Positions 1-5,469 are shown, counted from the stretch's first letter. The stretch is 5,564 nucleotides of DNA from an uncultured Bacteroidales bacterium (GCA_903899865.1 CAIUKZ010000160.1:1-5564); one strand, 5' to 3'. The notes: generated by a model not told the origin, from the letters alone. Numbers and translations: made by a program.

Positions 1-762
1 AAACTCGTTTTTGCGTAGCAAGCCATGATCTACAAAGATACAAGTTAGGTTTTTGCCAATGGCTTTGTGTAGCAATACTGCCGCCACTGACGAATCCACG
101 CCACCCGATAGTCCGAGTACCACTTTATCGTTGCCAAGTTGTGCTTTGAGCTCTTCCACGGTCGATTCTACAAACGAAGCTGGTGACCAGTCGCGGGCAC
201 ATCCGCAGATATTGAGGAAGTTTTCTAGCAATTGCGTACCGTCTAAGGTGTGAAATACCTCAGGGTGAAACTGCACACCCCATGTTTTTTCGCCGTCTAC
301 TTTGTAGGCTGCTAGTTCTACATCGTCGGTGCTAGCTATTTTTTTGAAATCGGCAGGTATGCGGGTGATGCTATCGCCGTGTGACATCCATATCTGCGAA
401 CCAGGCGTGATGTCTTTCATCAATAAATCCGCATTGTCAATATACGTGAGATTGGCTCTGCCGTATTCGCGTGTGCCAGCGGACTCCACATTGCCACCCG
501 AGGTGTAAGCCATGAACTGTGCTCCGTAGCAGATGCCCAACACAGGAAACTTGCCGCGTATCTGACTTAGGTCGGCTTTGAATGCTGTGGGGTCATAGAC
601 AGAGTAAGGGCTTCCAGAAAGGATAACGCCTTTTACATCAGTGGTGTCAGTGGGAAACTTATTGTAAGGCACTATTTCGCAGTATTCATTCAGTTCGCGC
701 AGACGGCGACCTATCAACTGTGTGGTTTGAGAACCAAAATCGAAAATAATTATTTTTTCCAT
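1..762 (-). CDS. guaA: GMP synthase (glutamine-hydrolysing), N-terminal part, cut by window edge
   Basis: GMP synthase makes GMP from XMP, ATP and glutamine in the cytoplasm, the last step of guanine nucleotide synthesis. I translated the minus strand by hand from the ATG at 762-760; the frame stays open for 254 codons to the window edge. The start reads MEKIIIFDFGSQTTQLIGRR, the class I glutamine amidotransferase opening. The catalytic triad is visible: Cys78 in GICYGAQ, His166 and Glu168 in QFHPE. The ATP-pyrophosphatase P-loop SGGVDSS spans residues 219-225, followed by FVDHGLLRKNE. The family is normally about 510-525 residues, so roughly the C-terminal half, including the dimerisation domain, lies outside the window. 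Nothing looks broken. The start has no strong Shine-Dalgarno sequence, as is usual in Bacteroidota. The identification is very secure. Confidence 0.97.
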   Translation of the reverse strand, partial: MEKIIIFDFGSQTTQLIGRRLRELNEYCEIVPYNKFPTDTTDVKGVILSGSPYSVYDPTAFKADLSQIRGKFPVLGICYGAQFMAYTSGGNVESAGTREYGRANLTYIDNADLLMKDITPGSQIWMSHGDSITRIPADFKKIASTDDVELAAYKVDGEKTWGVQFHPEVFHTLDGTQLLENFLNICGCARDWSPASFVESTVEELKAQLGNDKVVLGLSGGVDSSVAAVLLHKAIGKNLTCIFVDHGLLRKNEF

Positions 763-792
763 AATTTCTTGTAGGGGGATGATTTCCGACTG

Positions 793-800
793 CAAAATTA
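793..800 (-). promoter_or_regulatory. Putative guaA promoter, -7 element
   Basis: Read on the minus strand this is TAATTTTG, a full match to the Bacteroidota -7 consensus TAnnTTTG. It lies 30 bases upstream of the guaA start codon, giving an inferred untranslated leader of about 25 bases. No TTTG is present at the usual -33 distance; that position falls on the inverted repeat at 821-835. The assignment rests on consensus match and placement only. Confidence 0.55.
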
Positions 801-820
801 CGAAAAATATAGGTAGTATA

Positions 821-835
821 ACCCTCGTGGAGGGT
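821..835. repeat. Short perfect inverted repeat at guaA -33 position
   Basis: ACCCTC-GTG-GAGGGT is a perfect 6-bp inverted repeat with a 3-base centre. It starts 20 bases upstream of the guaA -7 element, so it occupies the place where a -33 TTTG would normally sit. It could be an operator, an activator site or a tiny hairpin. It could also simply be the boundary of the repeat-rich DNA that begins at 857. Function is unknown. Confidence 0.4.
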
Positions 836-856
836 AAAAAATGAAACAATGGACGT

Positions 857-965
857 TTTGCCTGTGGCGTCATTTGCCTGCGGCGTTATTTGCTTCGCGA
901 TATTTTGCCTGCTGCGATATTTGCCTGTGGCGATATTTGCCTACGGCGATATTTGCTTCGCGATA
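857..965. repeat. Array of seven 14-16 nt mini-hairpin repeats
   Basis: Seven units lie head to tail at 857, 873, 889, 904, 920, 936 and 952. Five are 16 nt, close to TTTGCCTGYGGCGATA. Two (889 and 952) are a 14-nt variant, TTTGCTTCGCGATA. One extra T separates units 3 and 4. The ends are conserved (TTTGC at one side, CG then mostly ATA at the other), while the centre varies as TGT, TGC or TAC between GCC and GGC, or TTC between GC and GC. On the minus strand most units are therefore tiny hairpins. Unit 4 (centre CCTGCTGC) is imperfect. The array lies downstream of the lipoprotein gene and upstream of the guaA promoter. Open reading frames through it are low-complexity and not credible genes. 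Confidence 0.85.
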
Positions 966-969
966 GCGG

Positions 970-993
970 CTTTGTGCCTTTGTGTCTTTGTGT
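970..993. repeat. Three 8-nt tandem units, CTTTGTGY
   Basis: CTTTGTGC, CTTTGTGT and CTTTGTGT follow each other without spacing, directly after the mini-hairpin array. Related TTTTGTG units occur at 1174-1191 and, on the opposite strand, at 5543-5560, so this belongs to a dispersed simple-repeat family within the window. No coding or regulatory role is evident. Confidence 0.75.
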
Positions 994-1059
994 TCAGAAA
1001 AAATGCAGACGGAACATGCGACGGATTTCAATTTTGAATTTTCAATTTTTCTTCCTGTT

Positions 1060-1200
1060 TCTATGTGGTTTGGTTTCTCCTTTATCACACAGCATTTTGC
1101 CGATAGTCAAACTATGTGTCCTTACTTTAAAGCGTATGTGTTTGTTAATGTGCCCTTTGTGTTATATAAAGTTCTTTTGTGCCTTTTGTGGTTTAATTTC
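1060..1200. repeat. Degenerate TTTGTG/TATGTG repeat tract with a 9-nt tandem pair
   Basis: This AT-rich, gene-free stretch holds scattered copies of a (T/C)TATGTG or CTTTGTG word, for example CTATGTGGTTTGG near 1061, CTATGTGTCC near 1113, TATGTGTTTG near 1135 and CTTTGTGTTA near 1155. It ends in a clean tandem pair, CTTTTGTGC then CTTTTGTGG, at 1174-1191. It lies just beyond the 3' end of the lipoprotein gene. I see no terminator hairpin here. It looks like non-coding repeat decay, not a gene. Confidence 0.6.
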
Positions 1201-1247
1201 CTCTTTTTGGTTCAATGTTAATTCATAGGGACAAAACCCAAGAAGGA

Positions 1248-2081
1248 TTACCAGAAGGAATAGGCTACGCCAACTGTCAGCCCTCCACCCGAATACCAAG
1301 AACTGGAAAATTGTCCAAAATAGCTCACATAATTTTTCTTCACAAAGATTTTCATGCCAAGTAGCAAATCAAAAGTAGGATTGTATATTCCCCTGTTAAG
1401 TGGAATGGCTGTACACGTGCCAAAAGACGCTTCGCCACCGAAGGTCATTCCATCAGCGTGCCCCACACCCCCAGACACAAATAGCAACGAAGCTCCAAGT
1501 GGCGAATTCCCAAGGTTGGAAAACCGATGATTGTCCCATCCTAGCGTGCCATTTACGGTGGTAATCGAATCTCTAAATCTACTGAAGCTGCCCCTTTCTA
1601 TGTACACATTGGGTTGTAAGCCATAATAATAGCTACTATTCATAAACTTGAAATTCACATCCACTTCGGCTGACAATCCTCCACCATAAAACTGATGATC
1701 AAACTTATAGTCACGCTGTGGGGTGGGTGCCCAATCTGGATCTCCAACAATCACCTCTTGGCTATGCACATTGGTGTTAAAAACTTGGTAATTACCAAAA
1801 TAGCCATGCCCACCATAAAAAAAGGTCATCATCTCCAACTCCTTGTGTCCTGACACCGCAATGCTCGCATGATGACTGTATTCTTGTTCGTGAGTCATTT
1901 TTAGAAATGTATTCGAATACGAACCACTCACGGTAATAGGCACACTGGCAGAATCCTTACTTCCCGATTTGTCAAAATGAACAGGATTCACGCCACTGAT
2001 GCCGTACCCATAATAGGTGGTGCAGCCAGTAAGTATTACAGCCGTAAATAACAGGGCAACAAGGTGTTTGATTGCTTTCAT
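1248..2081 (-). CDS. Putative outer-membrane lipoprotein, unknown function
   Basis: The 277-residue product starts MKAIKHLVALLFTAVILTGC, a lipoprotein signal peptide with lipobox LTGC and lipidated Cys20. The residues after the Cys (TTYYGYG) lack the acidic or lysine-rich export signal known for surface lipoproteins in this phylum, so a periplasm-facing position is more likely. The mature part is rich in Gly, Tyr, Phe and Ser, with alternating-hydrophobicity stretches, and ends ...VGVAYSFW. That aromatic end resembles an outer-membrane beta-barrel closing strand, but no family is recognised. The frame is open upstream to 2183, giving 34 extra residues. I chose the ATG at 2081 because it opens the signal peptide and because a consensus promoter sits inside the extension. 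The gene is followed by gene-free DNA and then guaA on the same strand. Confidence 0.8.
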   Translation of the reverse strand: MKAIKHLVALLFTAVILTGCTTYYGYGISGVNPVHFDKSGSKDSASVPITVSGSYSNTFLKMTHEQEYSHHASIAVSGHKELEMMTFFYGGHGYFGNYQVFNTNVHSQEVIVGDPDWAPTPQRDYKFDHQFYGGGLSAEVDVNFKFMNSSYYYGLQPNVYIERGSFSRFRDSITTVNGTLGWDNHRFSNLGNSPLGASLLFVSGGVGHADGMTFGGEASFGTCTAIPLNRGIYNPTFDLLLGMKIFVKKNYVSYFGQFSSSWYSGGGLTVGVAYSFW

Positions 2082-2103
2082 GGTGGTATGATGATGTTTT
2101 TGG

Positions 2104-2135
2104 CAAAGATATTTATAAAAATCTGATTCTGCAAA
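2104..2135 (-). promoter_or_regulatory. Bacteroidota-type promoter of the lipoprotein gene
   Basis: On the minus strand TTTG (2135-2132) is followed after 20 bases by TATCTTTG (2111-2104). This matches both the -33 TTTG and -7 TAnnTTTG elements of the phylum's primary sigma factor at normal spacing. The -7 element ends 22 bases before the ATG at 2081, implying a short leader of roughly 16 bases. It also decides the start codon, since a longer product would begin upstream of the promoter. Confidence 0.75.
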
Positions 2136-2193
2136 GCCATACGATGGGCTACACAAATACCTTGTTCTCGAAAACACAGACAAATTCTCTTCT

Positions 2194-2215
2194 AAATGTT
2201 AAATAAATGTTAAAT
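2194..2215. repeat. Perfect 11-nt tandem duplication
   Basis: AAATGTTAAAT occurs twice back to back (2194-2204 and 2205-2215) in the region between the divergent genes. The 11-base period is about one helical turn. It may be a protein site or simple slippage in AT-rich DNA. Beyond this and the pair at 2333, I see nothing recognisable between 2184 and 2395. Confidence 0.6.
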
Positions 2216-2332
2216 AGCAAAAGTTAAGTAGTGGTAAAATGAGGCTGAGTTGTCTTATAGTTGACGGTAAAAATTCACACTGTAAGTTAAAGATGTGATA
2301 GTAGTTTAAAATACTCAAAATCAATCTTGTAG

Positions 2333-2363
2333 ATTAATTATTATTAAGCCTGAATTAATTATT
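2333..2363. repeat. Pair of 10-nt direct repeats, 21 nt apart
   Basis: ATTAATTATT occurs at 2333-2342 and again at 2354-2363. The start-to-start distance of 21 bases is two helical turns, so both copies face the same side of the DNA, as regulator half-sites often do. The word is AT-only, so chance is a serious alternative. It lies upstream of the structured leader of the surface-protein operon. Confidence 0.35.
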
Positions 2364-2396
2364 CGGAGTTTTTGAACAAAACGAACAAATGATTCC

Positions 2397-2549
2397 ATGA
2401 AGGCAAACCCCGCTCTTGAAAGTACAAGGGTTTTGAAAAAAGCCTTGGCAACCATTAAGATAGCGATTCCACATTATAAAATGTGGAATATGGGGTTAAA
2501 CAACATACTTTGCAAAGTGAGGAGTAAGCCGAAAATCCTTAAAGAGTAG
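2397..2549 (+). CDS. Doubtful 50-codon small ORF in the operon leader
   Basis: An ATG at 2397 opens a 50-codon frame ending at TAG 2547-2549. The product is basic (nine Lys, two Arg, two Glu), starts MKANPALESTRVLKKALATI and ends KPKILKE. No family is recognised. It overlaps the nested hairpin, the 10-bp hairpin, the 12-bp palindrome and most of the first direct-repeat copy. The second repeat copy differs by two single-base insertions that would break the frame, which argues that this sequence is kept as nucleic acid, not as protein. A leader peptide or a decayed gene remnant is possible. An ORF this long can arise by chance, so confidence is low. Confidence 0.18.
   Translation: MKANPALESTRVLKKALATIKIAIPHYKMWNMGLNNILCKVRSKPKILKE
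2400..2446 (+). other. Nested RNA hairpin in operon leader
   Basis: Hand folding gives an outer stem AAGGC (2400-2404) with GCCTT (2442-2446) and an inner stem AAACC (2405-2409) with GGTTT (2429-2433). CTTG/CAAG (2415-2418 with 2425-2428) continues the inner stem, after a 5-nt bulge on the 5' side. The loop is AAAGTA. The segment AACCCC (2406-2411) can alternatively pair with GGGGTT at 2492-2497, so two exclusive folds are possible. No T-tract follows, so it is not a classical terminator. A regulatory leader is inferred, not shown. Confidence 0.4.
2466..2489. repeat. Perfect 10-bp hairpin
   Basis: ATTCCACATT and AATGTGGAAT form a perfect 10-bp inverted repeat around a 4-base ATAA loop. No run of T follows, so it is unlikely to end transcription by itself. 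As DNA it could be an operator; as RNA it would be a stable stem in the leader of the operon starting at 2636. Confidence 0.7.
2507..2518. repeat. Perfect 12-bp palindrome
   Basis: ACTTTGCAAAGT is fully self-complementary with no spacer. The preceding T (2506) makes ATACTTTGC, which resembles a one-base-short -7 element, but no TTTG is found at -33 spacing. It directly abuts the first copy of the ~33-nt direct repeat. A dimeric regulator site is possible. Confidence 0.5.
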
Positions 2550-2552
2550 GCA
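2521..2552 (+). repeat. Leader direct repeat, copy 1
   Basis: This 32-nt copy starts GGAGTAAGCCG and ends AAAGAGTAGGCA. It matches copy 2 (2580-2613) at every base except two single-base gaps. Each copy contains two related words, GAGT(T)AAGC and GAGTAGGC, so the leader has four such words at 2522, 2544, 2581 and 2605. As RNA, TGAGGA (2518-2523) can pair with TCCTTA (2536-2541) with one G-U wobble. The loop GCC (2528-2530) can then reach GGC (2549-2551), a possible weak pseudoknot. Confidence 0.8.
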
Positions 2553-2579
2553 CCATTATTAGTTTTATCAATGCAAAAA

Positions 2580-2613
2580 GGAGTTAAGCCGAAAATCCTT
2601 CAAAGAGTAGGCA
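2580..2613 (+). repeat. Leader direct repeat, copy 2
   Basis: This 34-nt copy starts GGAGTTAAGCCG and ends CAAAGAGTAGGCA, 59 bases after copy 1 start to start, and finishes 22 bases before the ATG of the fibre-like gene. AAGGA (2578-2582) can pair with TCCTT (2596-2600), preserving the stem seen in copy 1, where the outer base pair is G-U. Similarity also extends to the TGCAAA lying just upstream of each copy. The AAGGAG here is too far (53 bases) from the start codon to act as its Shine-Dalgarno sequence. Confidence 0.8.
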
Positions 2614-2635
2614 AAAAAGCAAAAATCAAATAACA

Positions 2636-3991
2636 ATGAAAAAACTTATTTTGACAAGCCTTTTGGCTTCAGCTGTTTTAGTAAACATGAGTGCACAATG
2701 GGCAGGGACGAATCCAGTATCAACTAATGCCAATGTACAAATTGGAGCAAAAGCAGTAGGCCCATACAAACTAACTTTCCCTGGCTTTTATAATTTCGAA
2801 CAGCTTACTTTAGGCCAAATGGGAAATGGTAATTGTGGCATTGAGTTTGTTAACCACTCTACTGCCACTGAATCTTATGGAGTAAAGTTATTGACCAATA
2901 TTGACACGGGAGTAGAAGGGTTGCAAATCCAAACAGCAAACAAATCAACCACCTATCCATTGACTTATTCTACTAAAATGACGGTTAAAGTTGACGGTAA
3001 TGTAGGAATAGGGACAATAACGCCGACAGAAAAACTTGATGTAGTAGGTAACCCCGTTTTTGGAGCTTCTGTAGAAAGAGTGTCAGTGGGTTCTGGTAGT
3101 CTTGGATTTAATAGAAAAGTTGCAACTGGGAGCATTTATAATTCCGGTGCTAGTGCTTATCAATTTCAGCACACTGGGAATTCATATAATAGAAATGACA
3201 TTCTAGCTCTTCAAGTTTATGCAACTAATGGCACACAAGTTACAGACAGGGCGTTTGTGGTTAATGGACTAGGCAATGTCGGAATCGGAACCATTTCTCC
3301 TCAATACACACTCCATGTAGCAGGAACTTTTAATGTAGCAGGTGCAACTACTTTGTCTAGCCTTAACGTTACTGGAGCAACTACTGTGGGAAGTTTTAAA
3401 GTTTATCAGACGGATAATCCAAGTTTAACTGTTGAATCAAGTTATTCGAGTGCAACACTAGGAGTTGCTTCTTGTAATGGCTGCTACTCTGATTTTGCTC
3501 AAAGGGGTGATATTGTTTTAAGAGCGATGGGATATGCTAAACATATTTTATTCAGTGTGCCTAATTTTCGTAATGATGCCAATGGATATGTTGGATTTAC
3601 TGACGAGATAAATGGAACATGGTGTAAATTTAAAAATAATAAAGTTGTAAGCATTAATGGATCAGTTGGTATTGGAACTGAAACTCCTGACGCAGCTCTA
3701 ACAGTAAAAGGAACTATTCATGCTACTCAAGTAAAAATCGACCTGTCAGGAGCTTTGGCCGACTACGTATTTGACAAAAACTACAAGCTAATGGATCTTA
3801 AAGATGTAGAAAGCTATGTAAACGAGCACAGCCACCTACCAGAAGTGCCATCTGCGAGTGAAGTAGCTACAAACGGTATGGATCTAGGTGAAATGCAAAA
3901 CAAAATGCTTCAAAAAATCGAAGAGTTGACTTTGTATGTTATCAAACAACAAAAAGAGATCGATGCGTTAAAAGCTACAAACGGTAAGTAA
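2636..3991 (+). CDS. Secreted fibre/adhesin-like protein with VGIGT repeats and S74-like tail
   Basis: The 451-residue product starts with a signal peptide (MKKLILTSLLASAVLVNMSA, likely cleaved before Gln21). Three motifs of the type G(N/S)VGIGTxxPxxxLxV begin near residues 123, 215 and 344; these occur in phage-tail-fibre-like surface proteins of Bacteroidota. The C-terminal module from about residue 359 contains ADYVFDKNYKLMDL (from Ala375), HLPEVPSASEV and then a predicted coiled coil (about 416-447, EMQNKMLQKIEELTLYVIKQ). This resembles the tail of Peptidase_S74 / intramolecular-chaperone-type proteins, which often trimerise; processing activity is not shown here. There is no T9SS sorting domain, unlike its downstream neighbour. 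The start is fixed by the signal peptide. The 3' module is richer in G+C than the preceding part (about 42% against 34% by hand count). A role in attachment or surface structure is inferred. Confidence 0.88.
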   Translation: MKKLILTSLLASAVLVNMSAQWAGTNPVSTNANVQIGAKAVGPYKLTFPGFYNFEQLTLGQMGNGNCGIEFVNHSTATESYGVKLLTNIDTGVEGLQIQTANKSTTYPLTYSTKMTVKVDGNVGIGTITPTEKLDVVGNPVFGASVERVSVGSGSLGFNRKVATGSIYNSGASAYQFQHTGNSYNRNDILALQVYATNGTQVTDRAFVVNGLGNVGIGTISPQYTLHVAGTFNVAGATTLSSLNVTGATTVGSFKVYQTDNPSLTVESSYSSATLGVASCNGCYSDFAQRGDIVLRAMGYAKHILFSVPNFRNDANGYVGFTDEINGTWCKFKNNKVVSINGSVGIGTETPDAALTVKGTIHATQVKIDLSGALADYVFDKNYKLMDLKDVESYVNEHSHLPEVPSASEVATNGMDLGEMQNKMLQKIEELTLYVIKQQKEIDALKATNGK

Positions 3992-4026
3992 GCATAATTT
4001 TTTCACAATTAATTCATTAAAAAACG

Positions 4027-5373
4027 ATGAAAAAAATAATTAAGTATATATTCGCACTGATCTTCTTTTCTTCATTTCTTGTCGATGCAAGCGGTCAAAT
4101 ACAGACCGTCACTATTGGAAGCACGAATGGAAGGACTGTGAGACAATATTGTAATCAAAGGACACCTTCTTCTAGTGTAAATTGTTACCCTCCTCAAGAT
4201 GTAACCAATTTTAAACAAGTGTTATATGAGTGTGCTTTAGATCAAACTAATGGTATGCAGTCCATTACAGATAAGTTCTTCTTTGATTTAAATTTAAGTA
4301 CTTTGCCTATTAATGCATGGATTGAAAGTATTGTGATTCATTCATCAGGAAAATTTCTTGAAAACACTTCTCAACTTTACCCAGGATATACTCCTCCTAA
4401 ACCTGTAACGGAAGCTGACACCGCATATAATGATGTGTTTATCAATGGAGTAGAACATAATGGTAATACATTGATCTCAACTTCATATGATATCAATCAG
4501 TATATGGATCAAGTAGGACTAAATGGAGCAATGTTTACTCCAAATAAAACCATTATAATTCCAGTAATTTCTAATATGATTCCACCTCCAAATACAATTG
4601 GTCGAATTAGTTGTGGAGGTGTAAATTTGTCTTATGTAACATTTACCGCAACTGTGTCATACTCTTTGGTTAATAATGACATAACTGGTTTAGGTGTTGA
4701 AGATTTAGGATGTAGTAATTACAAGCTAACATGGGATGCATTAGGAGGTGCCCTTTTTTATAATATTTATGTTGATGGGATATTTTTCCAATCTTCGACG
4801 ACCAATTCTGCAACATGTAATTTGCCTAGTGGTCAACTTGTTGTTACAGCAGTTAATCCTGCTCAAACATTTGCAAAGAGTCAAATTGTTAATATTCAAC
4901 CTAAAACAAATGTTCAAACTACAGATCCAGCATACAATTTAGGAGCTGGTTCGTATGATAATCAAGTTGTGAGAACATATAACACTGGGCGAAATTTGGT
5001 TAATGGATTTACGTTTACAGCAACAAAAAGTTCGGTATTCACACTCGCCGCTACACCTGATTGCTCTGGAGACAGGGTGATACGTAATGACGAAGCATCC
5101 GAACAGGAATTAAAGCCAGAGTCTGATAGCAAAACTATCTCCAACTCTTGTTTCCCTAACCCTACTCATGGCGAATTTAAAGTGCGTATGGATCTTCCTG
5201 AAAATCAGACTTCGGAGATACGTGTGTATGACAGCATGGGTAAACTAGTGAAAACCGTGGTAGCTAGCACTACAGAGACTTTGGTTTCTATAGAAGATCA
5301 GCCAGCTGGTATCTACTTCGTTCGCTACACAGTGGATGGAAAAGATCAAAGTGCTAAGGTTGTGAAACTGTAA
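4027..5373 (+). CDS. Secreted multi-domain protein with T9SS type A C-terminal sorting domain
   Basis: The 448-residue product begins with a signal peptide (MKKIIKYIFALIFFSSFLVD, then ASG, likely cut before Gln24). Residues ~84-101 (FFFDLNLSTLPINAWIESIV) resemble the opening strands of DNRLRE/CBM-like beta-sandwich domains, a tentative match. Residues ~220-288 look like a fibronectin type III-like fold (YKLTWDALGGALFYNIYVDG). The last 74 residues (375-448) are a type A sorting domain, with FPNPTHGEF, IRVYDSMGKLV, PAGIYFVRY and a KVVKL end. Such domains take proteins across the outer membrane through the type IX system, where the domain is usually removed. The gene follows the fibre-like gene by 35 bases without a visible promoter, so co-transcription is likely. 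No catalytic motif is seen; a binding or structural role is inferred. Export by T9SS is secure, the molecular function is not. Confidence 0.9.
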   Translation: MKKIIKYIFALIFFSSFLVDASGQIQTVTIGSTNGRTVRQYCNQRTPSSSVNCYPPQDVTNFKQVLYECALDQTNGMQSITDKFFFDLNLSTLPINAWIESIVIHSSGKFLENTSQLYPGYTPPKPVTEADTAYNDVFINGVEHNGNTLISTSYDINQYMDQVGLNGAMFTPNKTIIIPVISNMIPPPNTIGRISCGGVNLSYVTFTATVSYSLVNNDITGLGVEDLGCSNYKLTWDALGGALFYNIYVDGIFFQSSTTNSATCNLPSGQLVVTAVNPAQTFAKSQIVNIQPKTNVQTTDPAYNLGAGSYDNQVVRTYNTGRNLVNGFTFTATKSSVFTLAATPDCSGDRVIRNDEASEQELKPESDSKTISNSCFPNPTHGEFKVRMDLPENQTSEIRVYDSMGKLVKTVVASTTETLVSIEDQPAGIYFVRYTVDGKDQSAKVVKL

Positions 5374-5409
5374 TAAATGCTTTAAGCGTTGTAAATACCC
5401 TTCAATTTT

Positions 5410-5447
5410 TCGGCTGAATACCCGCTGTGGTGTTCAGCCGATTTTTT
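5410..5447 (+). terminator. Rho-independent terminator of the surface-protein operon
   Basis: TCGGCTGAA (5410-5418) pairs perfectly with TTCAGCCGA (5433-5441), and ACC/GGT can close further inside. Six T residues (5442-5447) follow directly. It lies 36 bases after the stop codon at 5371-5373. The T-tract is on the plus strand only, so it acts in the operon's direction. Confidence 0.93.
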
Positions 5448-5469
5448 ATGTGTAAAAATGAGCATTGGT

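Noticed and set aside
53..253. Plus-strand 66-residue ORF
   Set aside because: It lies entirely antisense to the conserved guaA coding sequence and is a shadow frame.
857..965. CRISPR array
   Set aside because: Units are 14-16 nt with no unique spacers between them and no cas genes nearby.
849..1228. Overlapping ORFs of 62-112 residues on both strands in the repeat region
   Set aside because: They are translations of the 16-nt array and TTTGTG repeats (products such as LPVAIFAYGDICFA). They overlap each other in several frames and have no signal, domain or promoter.
2082..2183. 34-residue N-terminal extension of the lipoprotein
   Set aside because: It would place residues before a clean lipoprotein signal peptide and upstream of a consensus promoter at 2104-2135.
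2399..2450. Resemblance of GGCAAACC...hairpin...GCC to a c-di-GMP-I (GEMM) riboswitch
   Set aside because: Only the short GGCAAACC word matches. The second helix, its receptor elements and the conserved downstream segment of GEMM are not found.
2499..2513. ATACTTTGC as a -7 promoter element for the operon
   Set aside because: The spacing within the element is one base short of TAnnTTTG and no TTTG occurs about 20 bases upstream; the word is better explained by the 12-bp palindrome.
2259..3000. 12-base word AGTTGACGGTAA shared by 2259-2270 and 2989-3000
   Set aside because: One copy is inside coding sequence for a VDGN motif and flanking bases do not match, so chance is the simplest explanation.
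4748..5144. Small ORFs at 4748-4942 (plus) and 4962-5144 (minus)
   Set aside because: Both lie inside the T9SS-cargo gene in other frames and lack any independent support.
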